Under the pieces are notes generated by a model, which was not told the origin of the DNA, did not search any database, and saw only the letters and a program-made list of their open reading frames with translations. A DNA stretch of 64,000 nt, taken from the NCBI RefSeq assembly GCF_958295425.1, contig NC_081138.1:702501-766500 (forward strand), written 5' to 3'. The translations under genes and the position numbers were made by a program. Below, piece after piece: positions 1-40,300 of this stretch. The DNA is from Solea solea. Lineage: Eukaryota; Chordata; Actinopteri; Pleuronectiformes; Soleidae. Positions within the stretch are counted from its first letter, which is position 1, and the number at the start of each line of letters is the position of its first letter.

Positions 1-185
1 ACTCCGATGACGACACAAGCTGCTGAATGAACTGCTATTTATGACAGTTCATAGAAGAAGGGCGCGACAGGAACGGCTCCTGTTCCAACACCGTTAAAAA
101 GCTGCTATTCTCACACGGCTGCACTTCATATGCAACACTGTAACCTCTGCATTGTCTCTGTGTCACGTGTCAAAGTAAAGCTGAC
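1..185. other. myo1e intron, window edge; nothing recognised
   Basis: This sequence follows the exon that ends at 186. I looked for the next motor exon (expected to start VSY.. and contain GFCERNRDVLF) on the minus strand and did not find it, so it must lie outside the window. Confidence 0.6.
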
Positions 186-27332
<27,147 letters not shown>

Positions 27333-27712
27333 CCTGAGTGTCGAGCAGTCTCAGTCTTCTCTGTCTGCTCTCCACACTCCGAGTGAAACGTCACTGAAGT
27401 TCAAACTGGTTCACAGACAAACTTCAACCTTAATCCAAGTTTACACAAGATATTCCTGATAAAGTGCTGGCGTCATGGATGAGTGTGTTCCTCCTCAGCG
27501 GTGTCCTCCGTCCATGGTGCGCTCACACTGACATCAGCAGCAGGAGCAGCAGCAGCAGCAGCAGCAGGAGGAGCAGGAGCAGCAGCAGTGTTCAGACTGT
27601 GTGTGTGTGTGTGTGTGGATCACACTGAGAGCTGCTCACTCACTCACTCACTCACAGAGAGAGAGAGAGAGAGAGGAGGAGAGAGAGAGGGAGAGAGGGA
27701 GAGAGAGAACTG
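27333..27712 (-). promoter_or_regulatory. myo1e: myo1e 5' leader and probable promoter region
   Basis: This is the sequence immediately upstream of the Met-only first coding exon on the minus strand. It holds the untranslated leader, whose transcription start I cannot place, then a CAG/CTG-rich stretch (about 27540-27592), a short GT run and a (GA)n tract at 27656-27708. On the gene strand the last is a (CT)n tract. A short upstream reading frame (MDGGHR, stop) would lie in the leader if transcription starts beyond 27515. No TATA box was recognised. The boundaries are inferred from position only. Confidence 0.4.
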
Positions 27713-27931
27713 TGGCACCAGGACAACACAGGAAACTGAGCCACGGGATCCAATCACAGGCCGCTCTGCGTCACTGCGCTTAAATATTCATCAGGGACTG
27801 GGAGAGAGAGCTGCGCATGCGCACATCTGACTTGGACTTTCACCAGCAGCAACAGACTTCATTATGAAAGTCATTATAAAGTTACTGAAATTAAACATGT
27901 ACACGCCATGAATGTGAGTCTCAATTATTAC

Positions 27932-27933
<2 letters not shown>

Positions 27934-28012
<79 letters not shown>

Positions 28013-28017
28013 CATGT
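27934..28017. repeat. (TA)n microsatellite
   Basis: An almost pure AT/TA run of about 80 bp with a TACATA interruption, about 220 bp upstream of the GA tract of the myo1e promoter region. It can form a cruciform. Confidence 0.9.
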
Positions 28018-28095
28018 AAATATCAAATATATATATGTATGTATACAGTCTTACTAGTTAACCAGTGAGCTGCAATATCCTGGACATGTTATCTG

Positions 28096-28134
<39 letters not shown>

Positions 28135-29030
28135 GGACCTTTGAAAGCACATGTTTACAAAGTGAAAATAATAATGCCTGAATTTAAATAATAAAGAGGA
28201 TATTAATAGTGAGTTGAGTTGAGTTCTTCTTCTTCTTCTTCTAAATAATAATACTAACTTCCTGCAGGAAGGTGCGACGCTGCCTTCCACAGGCAGGAAA
28301 AAACAAGTGACTAAAGCAGGTAAGAGAAGAACCCATTGTTGTTGTTGTTTAAATCAAATGTACGCTTGTCCTGATTCCATAGAAGCTGCTGACACACATG
28401 CATCTTGATAAAAGAGCTTATTTTAGGCTTTATGTAAATCTCTCATGTCATTTATAAACAAGCAAGTCAATCTTTATGTGTCATTGTATAAATATTAACA
28501 TTAAATAATAAACTGTAAATGAATCATTCAGTTGTTGACTTTGTTAATATACACTGTATTATAGATGTTTGGTAAGTCTTCATATAGTCTGATTTTATCT
28601 CATGACAATCAGATTAGACTTTATTGATTGGGGAAATTCACATTGTTATGGGTCCAGTGTTCACAGAAGTGAAAATGATATAGAATCATCTGTGTTCAAT
28701 GAGTTAAGTTAAGTTAATCAGTGGCTTGTATGCATATGAAATATTAATAATAATAAGAAGAACAACACTCATTTTTGGTGATCCCAGTGACTCAGTAACT
28801 GGGTTTATATCAACATTATTTTTAAAGGGAGGTTCCTGCAGAATCGCTCTCTTCTTTGAAGTGCATGGGTGGCACTGGAATTCACTCCTCTGCTGCCAGA
28901 CTGAGGCTCGCCCTGAAATCATGACAGCCAGTGAGGCGGCCAGTGAGGAGAGGAGGCGAGGAGGCGAGGAGGCGAGGAGGCCACTCTCTGGGTGTAACCT
29001 GCCTAACAGGCTGCCTCTGTATGCACAGAG

Positions 29031-29074
<44 letters not shown>

Positions 29075-29207
29075 AGGACTAGTAGTCCTCATGGGGCATA
29101 ACCTCGTTTCTAAGGGACTGCTTAAGATTTGAATTGCTGGGGTTAAACATTAACTGGTTATAATTAAGGTTACATTTATGGAAAGGCAATGCAGTGAAGA
29201 ACAGCTG

Positions 29208-29244
<37 letters not shown>

Positions 29245-30225
29245 CTGCTACAACACAGAGAGCTGTGTGAATAAAAACATACTGTAAATAACCTGTTGAG
29301 CTTTAGTGCAGTGCAGTGTTTTGTTGCCATCTAGTGGACGCTGCAGGGTAGAGCAGGTTTGATAAAAAACCTTTATGTCATGAAGTCTTAGTTAGAAATC
29401 CACACATAGTTTCTGATTCATTATTGATTATCATCAACACACTGACATGCTGAGAGCGTTATATACATACAGAATAAAATAAAGAAAGAGTTTTGTGTGG
29501 TACGTCATATATTCTGCTGTGTTTTTAACATTTAATGGAACATTAATGTAAGATCTGACATAGAATATGACAAAATGAAGCTTGGTATGGGTGACAGACA
29601 TAAGATGCACATAAACAGTGTGTGTTGTGTCAAAATGAATTGACACAACAGGCGATGCTTGAATTAAATGTTTTATTTTGGTTTACGTGCTGCTAGTTTC
29701 ATGGGAGAGGCTGGACACGCCCTCTGCATTGTGTCATGTGATGTGTTATTTGGAGTAACTATGCAGACACAGAGATCATCTTACTTTGGATTTTGTCTTG
29801 CCTTTCAGACTGACTTTATGAATGAAATGAATGGAAAACACAAGTTTATGGCACAGATTTGTTATGTTTTTCAGGGACTATTATGTGAAGTGTGTTGTAA
29901 TTTAAGATAGAAACGTTTTAGTCACAAATCTATGTGCATTACTGGCTCAGATGACGATAGATACACACACACACTGACCTATTTAAATGATAAAAGAAAG
30001 GAGAACATTATAAAAGTGCTATGGGGAACCAACTAATGCTAATGAGTATTTTACACTGTTGTCATTCAAGGCCTGTGCCCATTACTGATGTTATACACAG
30101 AATTCTGGTTCAGGTTAATCCATATCTGCAAATATAGATTCTTGAATAATGAGTTTATATTTTTATAGTTTAAAATGTGTTCAGTTTAAATTTTGATGAG
30201 AGAAAAACAAGTATTCTTTTTTATT

Positions 30226-30370
30226 CGTTTGAAGCTTTTTACATTATTAAAACAACATTTCTGATTGTTTCAGCTTCTTAAATGTGAACATATTCTTCGT
30301 TTCTTTGCTCCACATAACAAAGACATTTTTCTTTCAAAATGTTTTATTTTTTAAAGTTTTCTGATATAAT
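30226..30370 (+). mobile_element. Interspersed repeat, CAGCTTCTTAAATGTGAA family, copy 2
   Basis: Shares GAAGCTTTTT, ATTAAAACAA, CTGATTGTTTCAGCTTC and AACAAAGACATTT, in the same order as the copy at 43392-43704. It ends in TTTCTGATAT, like the others. It lies about 210 bp upstream of the mtmr10 promoter motifs. Confidence 0.72.
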
Positions 30371-30574
30371 CTCCAGTATATTCACATTCTACATTAGGAA
30401 TAACATTCATCTGGTTTCCACGGGGTCAAATTGTAGATTTACTGACAAAAAAAACCCCATCAAAATATATTTTTAAATGGTTTTTATGAGGTTTTTCAGT
30501 CTAGTTAAATAAATGTGCCGCAAATATAGATAAATAGAGACACGCCCTCGGGCTTGTGTTCAAGTTCTCGCAAG

Positions 30575-30860
30575 GTCTGATGGGAGTTGTAGTCCACGAG
30601 TGCTGTTCTTAATGAACACTGACGGACTAATCCTTGTTTTATTCATGCACTCACTCGTGTGTATGTGATGTTGACTCTCACACACAGTCGTAGATGAACG
30701 TGAACACTTTTCACTGTGTTTTGTGTTTCGTGGTTTTCACGAAGTTTGATGAAACTTTACTTTAGTGACTGAGTGACTGAGTGAGTGAGTGGCGGAGCCC
30801 GGAAGCAGGGCGGGACCTGAGCTCTTTATAAACATGGCCGTCAAATCGTTCACACAGCGT
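30575..30860 (+). promoter_or_regulatory. mtmr10: mtmr10 candidate core promoter
   Basis: Three motifs stand in promoter-like order. TGGGAGTTGTAGTCC (30581-30595) resembles the ZNF143/Staf consensus. A GC box lies in AGGGCGGGAC (30807-30816). TATAAA is at 30827-30832. If the TATA box is used, transcription would start near 30858, giving a leader of about 455 nt. That leader holds several upstream ATGs, and the segment 31011-31282 could itself be a leader intron (donor GTGAGT, acceptor after a good pyrimidine tract). The motifs are seen; their use is inferred. Confidence 0.5.
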
Positions 30861-31313
30861 CAGGTACTGGCTCACTGCTGCTGCTTATTGCTGCTGCTGC
30901 GTGGAATGGAAGTAGTCCCACTTTGAGGAAGTAAGTGAGCCAAAGTAACACGGCAGTGAGTGGAGAGAAAGTGATGTCGCATAGAGCCGTGTTGGACATG
31001 TTTAATGTCCGCGTGAGTGCGACGTTCACAAACTTCATGTAGTACTTTATGCTAGCTAACGGAGCTAACGGAGCTAACGCCGACGTCTCGACGTGAACTT
31101 CTGTCAAGTTGTTTTCGCCGCGATTATAATCCGAGAACCCTGCGTAATGGAGGAGTGCCGTCGGTGGCTTCGTCGGTGTGGATGAACATTGGACACATCG
31201 GCGTGTCGGAGTCACTCCTCTCAAGTGTTTACCTGGAGCTTTGTCGTCGGTTTGTGAGCCTTTTTTCTCCCACTGGCCGCAGCAGCCGCAGCCGCAGCCG
31301 CTCGCCATAAACA

Positions 31314-32416
31314 ATGTTCCCCGTCAAACCCATGAAACCAACCTTCAAGTGTTATCTTCCTCCTGTGCAGGTATGTGTCTGCGTGAGCACTTCACTGTCA
31401 CTTCACTGTCTCTTCACTGTCACTTCACTGTCTCTTCACTGTCACTTCACTGTCTCTTCACTGTCACTTCACTGTCACTTCAGTAATAGTTGCTGATTAT
31501 TGGTGTGATTACAAATGAAAACAAGTTTAAATGCAGACTTAATGTGAATCCTGGTAAATGCGGAGGGTTATAACCTGTGTGTTATGAGGGTGACAACATT
31601 TGATAAAGGACAATACATGTTCTCTTTCACTTTATGACAGTGCTAGAAAGTTTGAGGTTACTTAAATGTTAGGGTTCACCTGCTGTGTAATGGAAAGCAT
31701 ACACACCTTCAACTAGTAAATACAAATGGGGGTAATTTTTGCTAAAAAAACCGGTATGCAAATTACTTAATTGTATACAATTAGAAATATTATAATTGTA
31801 TTAATAACCCCACATTTAATTTTATTTGTATTTATTGTATTATTGTCATTTTTCATATATTGTTTTAACATAAAGCACTTTTTCACTGTTCTGAAAGGTG
31901 CTCTACAAAATGTTGTTGTTGTTGTTGTTGTTGTGGTGGTGGTGGTGGTGGTGGTGGTGGTGGTGCCCGTGCAGGTGTGTTTTCAGTATGCACTTCTGCA
32001 GACAGCAAGTGAAAAGTTTTGTCCCCGGTGGAGCTGCAGTCCAAACAAACCCAGTGTTCCTGTGGGCACGGCACAGTCAACACTACTGTCAGGACAGGCT
32101 TTGTGTCTTGGTCATAATTTCCTTTGACATTCAGAGTTGGGATTATCTATCCCGTCCTGGACACTGGCTTAAACACACACTGCAGTTTTTCTACAATATA
32201 ATTAAGGGATATCTGTGTGAATATAAGAATGGAAGAGTGTCTTTGTCCTGTGTATGTTTAATTAATACAGAAGTACAGCAGTTTTCAGTTACTCATTCAC
32301 TTTTACATCACTTTGCTGATGTAGAGTAAACAATGACAATCACAGGACCGGCCAATGTAAGGTGACTATGAGCAGTATTTGGAGATAGTGTAGTAAAAGC
32401 AGCAGCAGGTGACTGC

Positions 32417-32455
<39 letters not shown>

Positions 32456-35400
32456 GGTCTTTCACCACATCTAGTTTTGGAAAGAGAAATTGCATCAAGC
32501 TTATTGTCACTGCACACAACAACTAAAACAAATACAGCATGAATTCACAGAAAACAAACCCAAACATCAACATATATGAGCTTTATTGCTTTGCTGTAAT
32601 TCATTAACAATTTCACGAGTTAGTGTTTAACTAACTCGCATGTGGCTTTTGCTTTTCCTCCAGACTGATGTGAAGAAAACTATTGACCCACCTATTAAAA
32701 AGTTGGAGCCCAAGTTACTCCCAGGTAAGTGTTTTGAGAAGTCTTTGGCATTGAGTTTAGACGCTGTATTAATCTGCAGTATTACCCTTACATGGTGTTA
32801 AATAGTAACATGGTGCGAGACTCGTGCTATAGAAGGAAAGGCCTGTATCTTGTCATGTATTACACAACAAAAGCACAGTGTCTTCAGCTTGTTTACAGAC
32901 ATTACTTTATCTGCTTTGGCTCAAAGCTCAGTTTTTGAACTTGGATAATATGTAATCCTATTTCTTAGCTGACAGTGTATTAATGGAACTGGTCTAACGG
33001 GTCTTACAGCAAACATGTCAATCCCAAGAAAAAAGTCACATAGTCCCAAACCTTTATTCATATACAGTACTGTACAAAAGTCTGCATAACTGAGTGCTTT
33101 TGTGGCTAATTTGAGAGGAAGTTGATGTTGTTATTCTTGTCTTAAGTCTTGAGTGACTTTGTGTCCTCATTATTCTCAGTCTGACGTCTGTATGAGTGAA
33201 ATAGGCAGTTGGAGGTTGTGAAGCATCAGTCAACAGCAGATATGTCTGTTTCCTACAGTAGTTTTTTCAGATATTTGACCGAGTGGTGCATCAACAGAGC
33301 CCTTTATTTAAATGATTTAACATGTTGGAAGTCTCATGGGAGTGGCTTGACTCGCCCTTTGCTTTGTGTCATGTTGTGTGTTATTTGCAGAGAGAGGTTG
33401 TTTTTTTTTTTTTTTTAAAGTAAAAGCACAGATTAGTTTTCGTTGACTTGATTTTTAACACTCGTTGACCAACTTCACTTCAATCTATTTATTAAGGCCA
33501 AATTCATCATGTTGATTTTAATTGACTACCGGCTTTTGTCATCCACTCCCAGGTAGCATTCACTGCTAACACGGTGTTGCCCTCTTCCATTGCCCACCTT
33601 GTTTTTTGAGTTTGACCGACAAGGTATTACATAACATGAAGTAATATCAGTTTCCTTTTTGTTAACACGCTACACTTTTGCTGCACTTTTGCTGCACACT
33701 ACTCACACACAGAGCTGTGAATGTAGGACTCCACCCCGCTGCCCCTGTTGTCATCCTTTTAAAGATTCCTAGGGGAATTTTTTATGACCACATTTTTGTT
33801 TATCCATTAAGTTTTGTCCTCATGTAAAAAAAGGTAAGGGTCATGTAACTCATAAAGGACAGAATATGAGACGCTGTCTTGACCTAAAGCTGAAATAAAA
33901 TCTGTGACTGACCCACATGTCTCTGCAGATTTCATGATACTGATGTTCAAGTAACTTCAGTTTTCCTGTTGAGAGGGAAACTGTGTTATCGTTTCTGCTG
34001 TGCTTTTGTTTTGTTTTTACAGGTTCACAGGAAACGCACAATGTGTATTGTTTTCCTGTTAGACTTAACAAAACCAAAAACAATATTCATTTAAAAAATC
34101 CTCCGAGGTTCACACTCAACAGGTTAACGAGTTCAACTCGTTTCCTTTTTTTATTGCCAATATAATTTAAACCATGTGGAGTTTCATTCTGGATTGTTGC
34201 AATTACAATTATTGCCAATTTATTTTGTAGTCTTGTCTCGGAGCAATTGTTTGGTCTATATTTGATGCATTAATAAGGATGAAGGAAGGAGCGAGGCTGT
34301 TTACTTTGCCTTTGTAATTCTTACTTTTAGTTTTTAGTTGGATTTTCAGCTTTACACATGCATTTCTCCTCATTTGCTTGTCATCAGGGGAGATCGTTGT
34401 TAACGAGGCAAACTTTGTGAGGAAATGCATCAGCAGTGAAAGCAGCCAGGACGACCTCTGGGGGAAGTTGATATGCACCAACTTTAAAGTCTCCTTCATC
34501 CTTCAGGATGTGCCATCAAAACAGGTATTTGTGCAGATGTTGAACCTCTGTAAAAGTGTTTAAATGCAGTGTGTTTGATATCTTGACATCTTGATACCAG
34601 AAGTGTGAATTTCTTTGGACTGCTTGTAACACAATTATTGAAATGATTACCAGGCTGCAGCTTGATATCGGTGAAACCTGTTAATGCCACTAGCACACAG
34701 CTTAATAGGTTGTATTTGTGTGCACTGCATCTGGCAGAGAGGAAGGAAAACGTTTGTGCTTTCCTGCACTTCATTGTGAGAGATATCGCACAAGAAGTGA
34801 GAGAACACACGTCATTTCCAGCTCGGTGGCAGATTGTTGTTGTGATAACAAACTGCTCAGGTTGATGGAACTCTTGACTATTTAGCAGCTAATATTACAG
34901 ATGTGTTGTGTTCTTTTCCCTCACAGAAACCTCCCATGTCCCACCTCCTGCTTGGAGAGCACGACATCCCGCTAACCTGTCTGGAACAAGTCGTAACAGG
35001 TACTGCAGGTCAAACATCAAAAAACATCTGATCACACACACACACACATTTTCACATGTAGTAATCTGCTCGCCACGGGCCAAACGCTTTCTCACATTTG
35101 ATCAGTAACCAGAATACTATTGTTATACTAATATTTTGTATTTTCATTTTAATTATGAATTCTATTAAATGAATACATAAAATAAAGACAAAGGCAAGCT
35201 AATATTGGCTTCTGTGACTGTGTCCTCTCACACAGTCATTTTACAGTCACAGGTGCGTGTTTTTCTCCTCATTAATCTTTGACGGCTCGTGTCTCTCCTG
35301 TTGTTCCTTCGTGGTCAGCAGACAGCAGTGATGTCACAGCTTAGACGGGGTTTAGTGGCAGCACAGCCCGGCTCGGATTAGACTTGTTTTTATATCTGAT

Positions 35401-37263
35401 TACTGTCATTTGCTGACGGGGCAAGGGCAACTGCCCAGACCACGGTTTGTTCATGCTGTTTTCTCAGCTTGGTTCTAACCCTGTTAGAACTGGGTTAGTA
35501 TAGATTACATTGCTCATGCAGGCTCGGAGGCGTGGTGTAGTTTCAGTGCCCAAACAAGAGTGAGGACCCCTGATGATATCTTTACTTCACTTTGAAACAA
35601 CAAAAATAGTCACATGATAAATATAATCCGTCTGTCTGCTTTGCAAAGCTTTAATTATAGACCTAGAATTGAAACGAATGTGAATGCGTACATGGTCTTG
35701 GTTTAGATCAAGATCATGAGATAATGTTCTGCATCACAACCAAATCTGATCTATCGAAGCAACATATAATATTGTTTTGTTTTTGTTGAGCCTTTTAATG
35801 AGTTTTCTTAGTGAGTTTGAATCCTGTGTATTTTATTCTTAAAATAATACAGAGGTTGACATTAATATCTGTTTATGTGCATTGATTGAAAGTGATAATC
35901 ATATTGTGTTGTGTTGGTTCCTCTCAGTGAATGATACAAAGGGCAAGAAGAAAGTCTTGGGGTCAAACCAGAAGCTGAAGTTTAACCCCACCGAGCTCAT
36001 CCTGTACTGCAAAGACTTGCGCATCATCAGGTTCTGCTTTGGTGAGGCCGGGCCTGAGAGTGCAAAAAAGGTGAGTGATAGAGAAACTTCTCTTTTTGTT
36101 GGACATGAGTGTTTCATAAATGTGCCTGATGTTAAAGTAGAGCTAAAGTTACTATACGTTGTTAAAGTTACTATAAGAGTTAACAGTATTGGAATATTAA
36201 AGCCAAGTTTTTTTTTTAATTTATTTTGATATCTGACTCTTGACTTTCCTCTGAATATTTCACTGTCTCTGCTGTTGCTGACTAAACTTTTCCTTTCCTG
36301 AATACATGAACTCACGACACACACACACACACACACAGTGCTATGGCCACTTCCTCAGTGACGCGGATATTTCTATCATGCAAACCTTTATGTGCCGCTC
36401 ACTCGGTCTGTGTGTGAATAGAAGTGAGTAACTTCTCTAAAAGCATGTCTGTGTGTCCATTAGTCCAACAATGGGTTGGTGACACTGAGAACAATGCCAT
36501 TCAGAGCAAAGGAAACAGAGTGTGACTCTGACTCATCTCCTGCTCGGAGACGCTGGAGTTCACGGAGGCCGTTGTGATTGATGCGAGTTTTATAGTCGCA
36601 AGTTTGCAACATTTTCTACATTTTGTGTTTACAATTATGACTGGAAATGTGTCACAGTTCAAAGTTCACTTGACTCGTTTTAAGATAAACCCTCTCATTT
36701 TGTGACTTTTATATCACGACTAAAAATGTGATATAAAATGAATCATAACTTTGACTCAACAACACATAAGGAGACAGAAAGAAAGAAAGAGAGAACAGAG
36801 AATTTTGTGAAGCCTGAACATGTGACCTATAAACAGAAATTGCAGCATGAATGTCTGTATCTGTCATTGTTTAGTGTCAAACACAGTTCAGAAGGTGTTC
36901 ACTGCGTCTCAGAGAGAAGTACATCATTGTGAGTGCACGTTGTTGCATGTCCGATGTCGTCGTCGTATCATCTGGGAACAATTAGTGTGTATGTTTGAGA
37001 GGAACATCACTGTACTGAAGTATGAAGTTGTGTATTTACAGTAATATAGAGTTCTCCAGTGCATACAACGCAATATGGGAGGTTCATTATGTGTGTAGCA
37101 TGAAAATAGAAATGTGTCTGTCAGTTTATTTATGGACACATGTATGTAATTACAGTGTGAACCTAAAACAGGGCTCAGGTCTCTTTTTTTGTGACATGTG
37201 GAATTAAGCCAGTCTATAATCGTCTCTTTTGCCAAAGGAAATTACAGAGTTGGGCAGCCTCGT

Positions 37264-37324
<61 letters not shown>

Positions 37325-40300
37325 GTGTTCGCTCATGTTATTCACAGCTTTCCTCCTGAATGGAACGCTTTGTGTGTCTGTCGTGGAGCCAGTGAGAGAT
37401 GCAGTGCTGAGCAGCAGCAGCAGCAGGCTGTCAAACATTTACACTGCCAACTTTCCCTTGTTTTGTGTTTGTATTGTGAAGAACATACCTCAGAGTTCAT
37501 TTTTAACTTCCACTGTGAACCACAGTTGAGGCATTTGTCATTAAACTGTCGTGCATGTCTTTTATCATTTCTTTTTATTTTCTTTTATTCATCCTAGGTT
37601 TGCCTTGCTATCGCTCACTATTCCCATCCAGCTGATCTCCATCTTCTCTTTGGCTTTGAGTATCAAGGACGGCGATACCATGAATCTAAAGGTCCCCGAT
37701 GTGTACCACGCTATATTGTTATATATAAATATAGATGAAACTCGTTTTGTTTATATCTGCATAATATACAAGAACTAATCCTGGGGTTTGTGTGTTTTTT
37801 CCAGAGGAGCGAGTCAACGGTTCGGCCTCTCGAGGAGGTTTTCAGACGCCTATTTTTGACCGTCCCTCTGACTGGGATCGGGAGATCAAGCGGACGGGGG
37901 CGTCAGAGTGGAGAGTTTGCTCCATCAATGAGAGTTACGCCATCTCATCCAGGTGTTCCATCCATCATTGTTCGCTCCAGCAGTTGTGGACACTCAGAGT
38001 TCCACCCTCTGTCGGTGTATTGGTGTTTTTTACACTTTTCACCCATTTGCTTCTTTTTTAAATGTCTTTAAGTAAATTTCTCAGTGTCGCTCTATGAGAC
38101 AATAATGTGCTGTTCATTCATCTGACTTCAGCTGTGACTTCACAGTGTTTCAGAGTAAAGCCTGTGCTGGAGTTCATGATGGTTCATGGTTTAACAGTTT
38201 GCCACTGTACACAAAACATGGAGCTGGATTCATTCTTAGATTCACAGAAAAACAAACTTGCCACCTGAACTATTTGGGACAGACGCAGCAAAACGAGTCC
38301 AATGCAAACATGTGATTTCAGCACAATGTTTTATTATGTCAGCGTATTCATGTGAAGAAGCTGCTTACTGTACGGTGTCTGCAGCTGAAAAGTCGTCTCC
38401 TACTCTCTTGTAAAACAGTCTTCCAGAGTTCATTGTGGTCCCAGTTCCCCTGGCTGATCAGGATCTGAAGCGATACTCCGTGTACTTCACCGGTCATCGC
38501 ATCCCTGTGAGTCTCTGATTCAGACTCTGATATATCCCTTAAATATGTGCTGTGGTGATTCATCACTTTTCTAACTGATCCACGTCTGACTAATTAACAG
38601 CTGTGGTGCTGGAATCACTCCAACGGCAGCGCTCTCGTCCGCATGGCCAGCATAAACGATCCATTACAGCAGAGGAAGATTGAACAGAGGTTGTGTATTT
38701 AGTATTCACACAGTGATTGATGTTATTATTTAAATGTGTGTATTAAAGTGTTGCCTTGTTGTTTTGTCGTAGGGTCTTTACTGCAATTACAAAGAGCCAC
38801 CCACAGCGAAGTGAGGTCCACAAGTTTGAGCTGGACAAGAGTCTCCCCAACATCCAGGACATCCAGACTGCCTTTGTTAAAGTCCGACACATCAGCGTCA
38901 TCGGTGAGACGCGCGGTGTTTAACAGGAAACCACACACACACTAAGTCAAAGCACGTGTCTGTGCTGCGGTGGCAGAGTTCTTGACATGATGTGTTTTAT
39001 GTGCAGATCCTTTTGAGGAGTCAGAGGAGAGGTGGCTCACTTCTGTTGAAAACTCACGATGGCTTGAGCACGTCAGGTAAAACATTAGATATTAGTGTTA
39101 ATGGAGTTTGTGACGACATGTATTAATGTGTCTGTGAAACTACACTGTACTATATTTGTCTTTGGGGAAATGCACAAATCACTTGATTTATAATAGTTAA
39201 TAAATATGAACTGATTTAAAAGTCAGAAATAAAGATGGTCTATGTAACGTTGTGAATTACTGGTGTTATTTTGCCCTGAGTTAACGTGTTTGTTGTGTCT
39301 GTGACTCGAGGGCTTTTTTGAAACAGTCAGCTGAGATCGTTTACTGCCTGGATGGAAAGAATGTTTCTGTCATTCTCCAAGGTAAACATAAAAACATCCA
39401 TACTTCTCATCATGTTTCGAGATCTTATTTTAAACTCTTCTTGCATTGCCGCCATTACTCGCATGTCCTCGTTTGACCTGTCGATGTCTTCCTTTGCACA
39501 GAGGAAGAAGACCGAGACCTGAACTGTGTCGTGTCCTCGCTGGTGCAGCTCATGCTGGACCCTCAGTACCGCAGCCTCGCTGGCTTTCAGAGTTTGGTGC
39601 AGAAGGAGTGGGTGATGGCCGGCCATCGCTTCCTGGACAGATGCAACCACTTGAAGAAGAACGAGAAAGAAGAGGTATCCTACGCTGAAGTGAAATGAAT
39701 CCAGCTGTAGAAGAGGCGACTGAAGGGTTTCCTGATTGATTTGTTTCTCTCTGTTCTTTGTCTCTTTTCTTCTCTGTGTCAAGTCCCCACTGTTCATACT
39801 GTTCTTGGACTGCGTGTGGCAGATGATGAACCAGTACCCGGCAGCGTTTGAGTTCACAGACGCGTATCTGACGGTGCTGAGCGACAGCATGTGGATTCCA
39901 CTCTTCAGTACTTTCCTCTTCAATTCTCCTAAACAACGCACTCAGCACTTAATGGTGAGAGCTCCATAAAATAATCATGTGCTTGCTTTTTAGGTTGTTA
40001 AATAAACACGTGAACAGTTGGATGTTGGTCATTAAATGCTTAAAACATTCGATCGCTCACAATGTGGAGAGAGTAAAAGAGTTCTCGCTCTAGCTCTAGT
40101 TGATGTGTCTGTCACAAAGCAGCATCATCTTTGACTGGACACTGTCATTTCCTTCTGTGGCTTTCAGATAATTGACAGGAAACGGCGTAACTTCATTTCC
40201 AAAGATAGAATAACATTTATAATGTGTGTTTCCCCGACAGGACTTTGCCAAGAATAAAGCCATCCCTCCAGGAGAAGACCAGGTTGTGTTTTTCCCTCCT

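Larger units (their letters stand above)
27713..30560. other. Intergenic region between myo1e and mtmr10
   Basis: The two genes are head to head here. The region contains a (TA)n tract (27934-28017), (AAT)n (about 28098-28133), two (GT)n tracts (29034-29073 and 29211-29242), and a copy of the interspersed repeat at 30226-30370. No reading frame resembled a protein family. A 60-bp piece near 29695-29755 is similar to mtmr10 intron sequence near 33328-33390, so both are probably copies of a short repeat. Confidence 0.6.

Noticed and set aside
39327..39941. A 204-codon frame on the minus strand
   Set aside because: It runs antisense across mtmr10 exons 12-14 and their introns; the sense exons have clear family identity.
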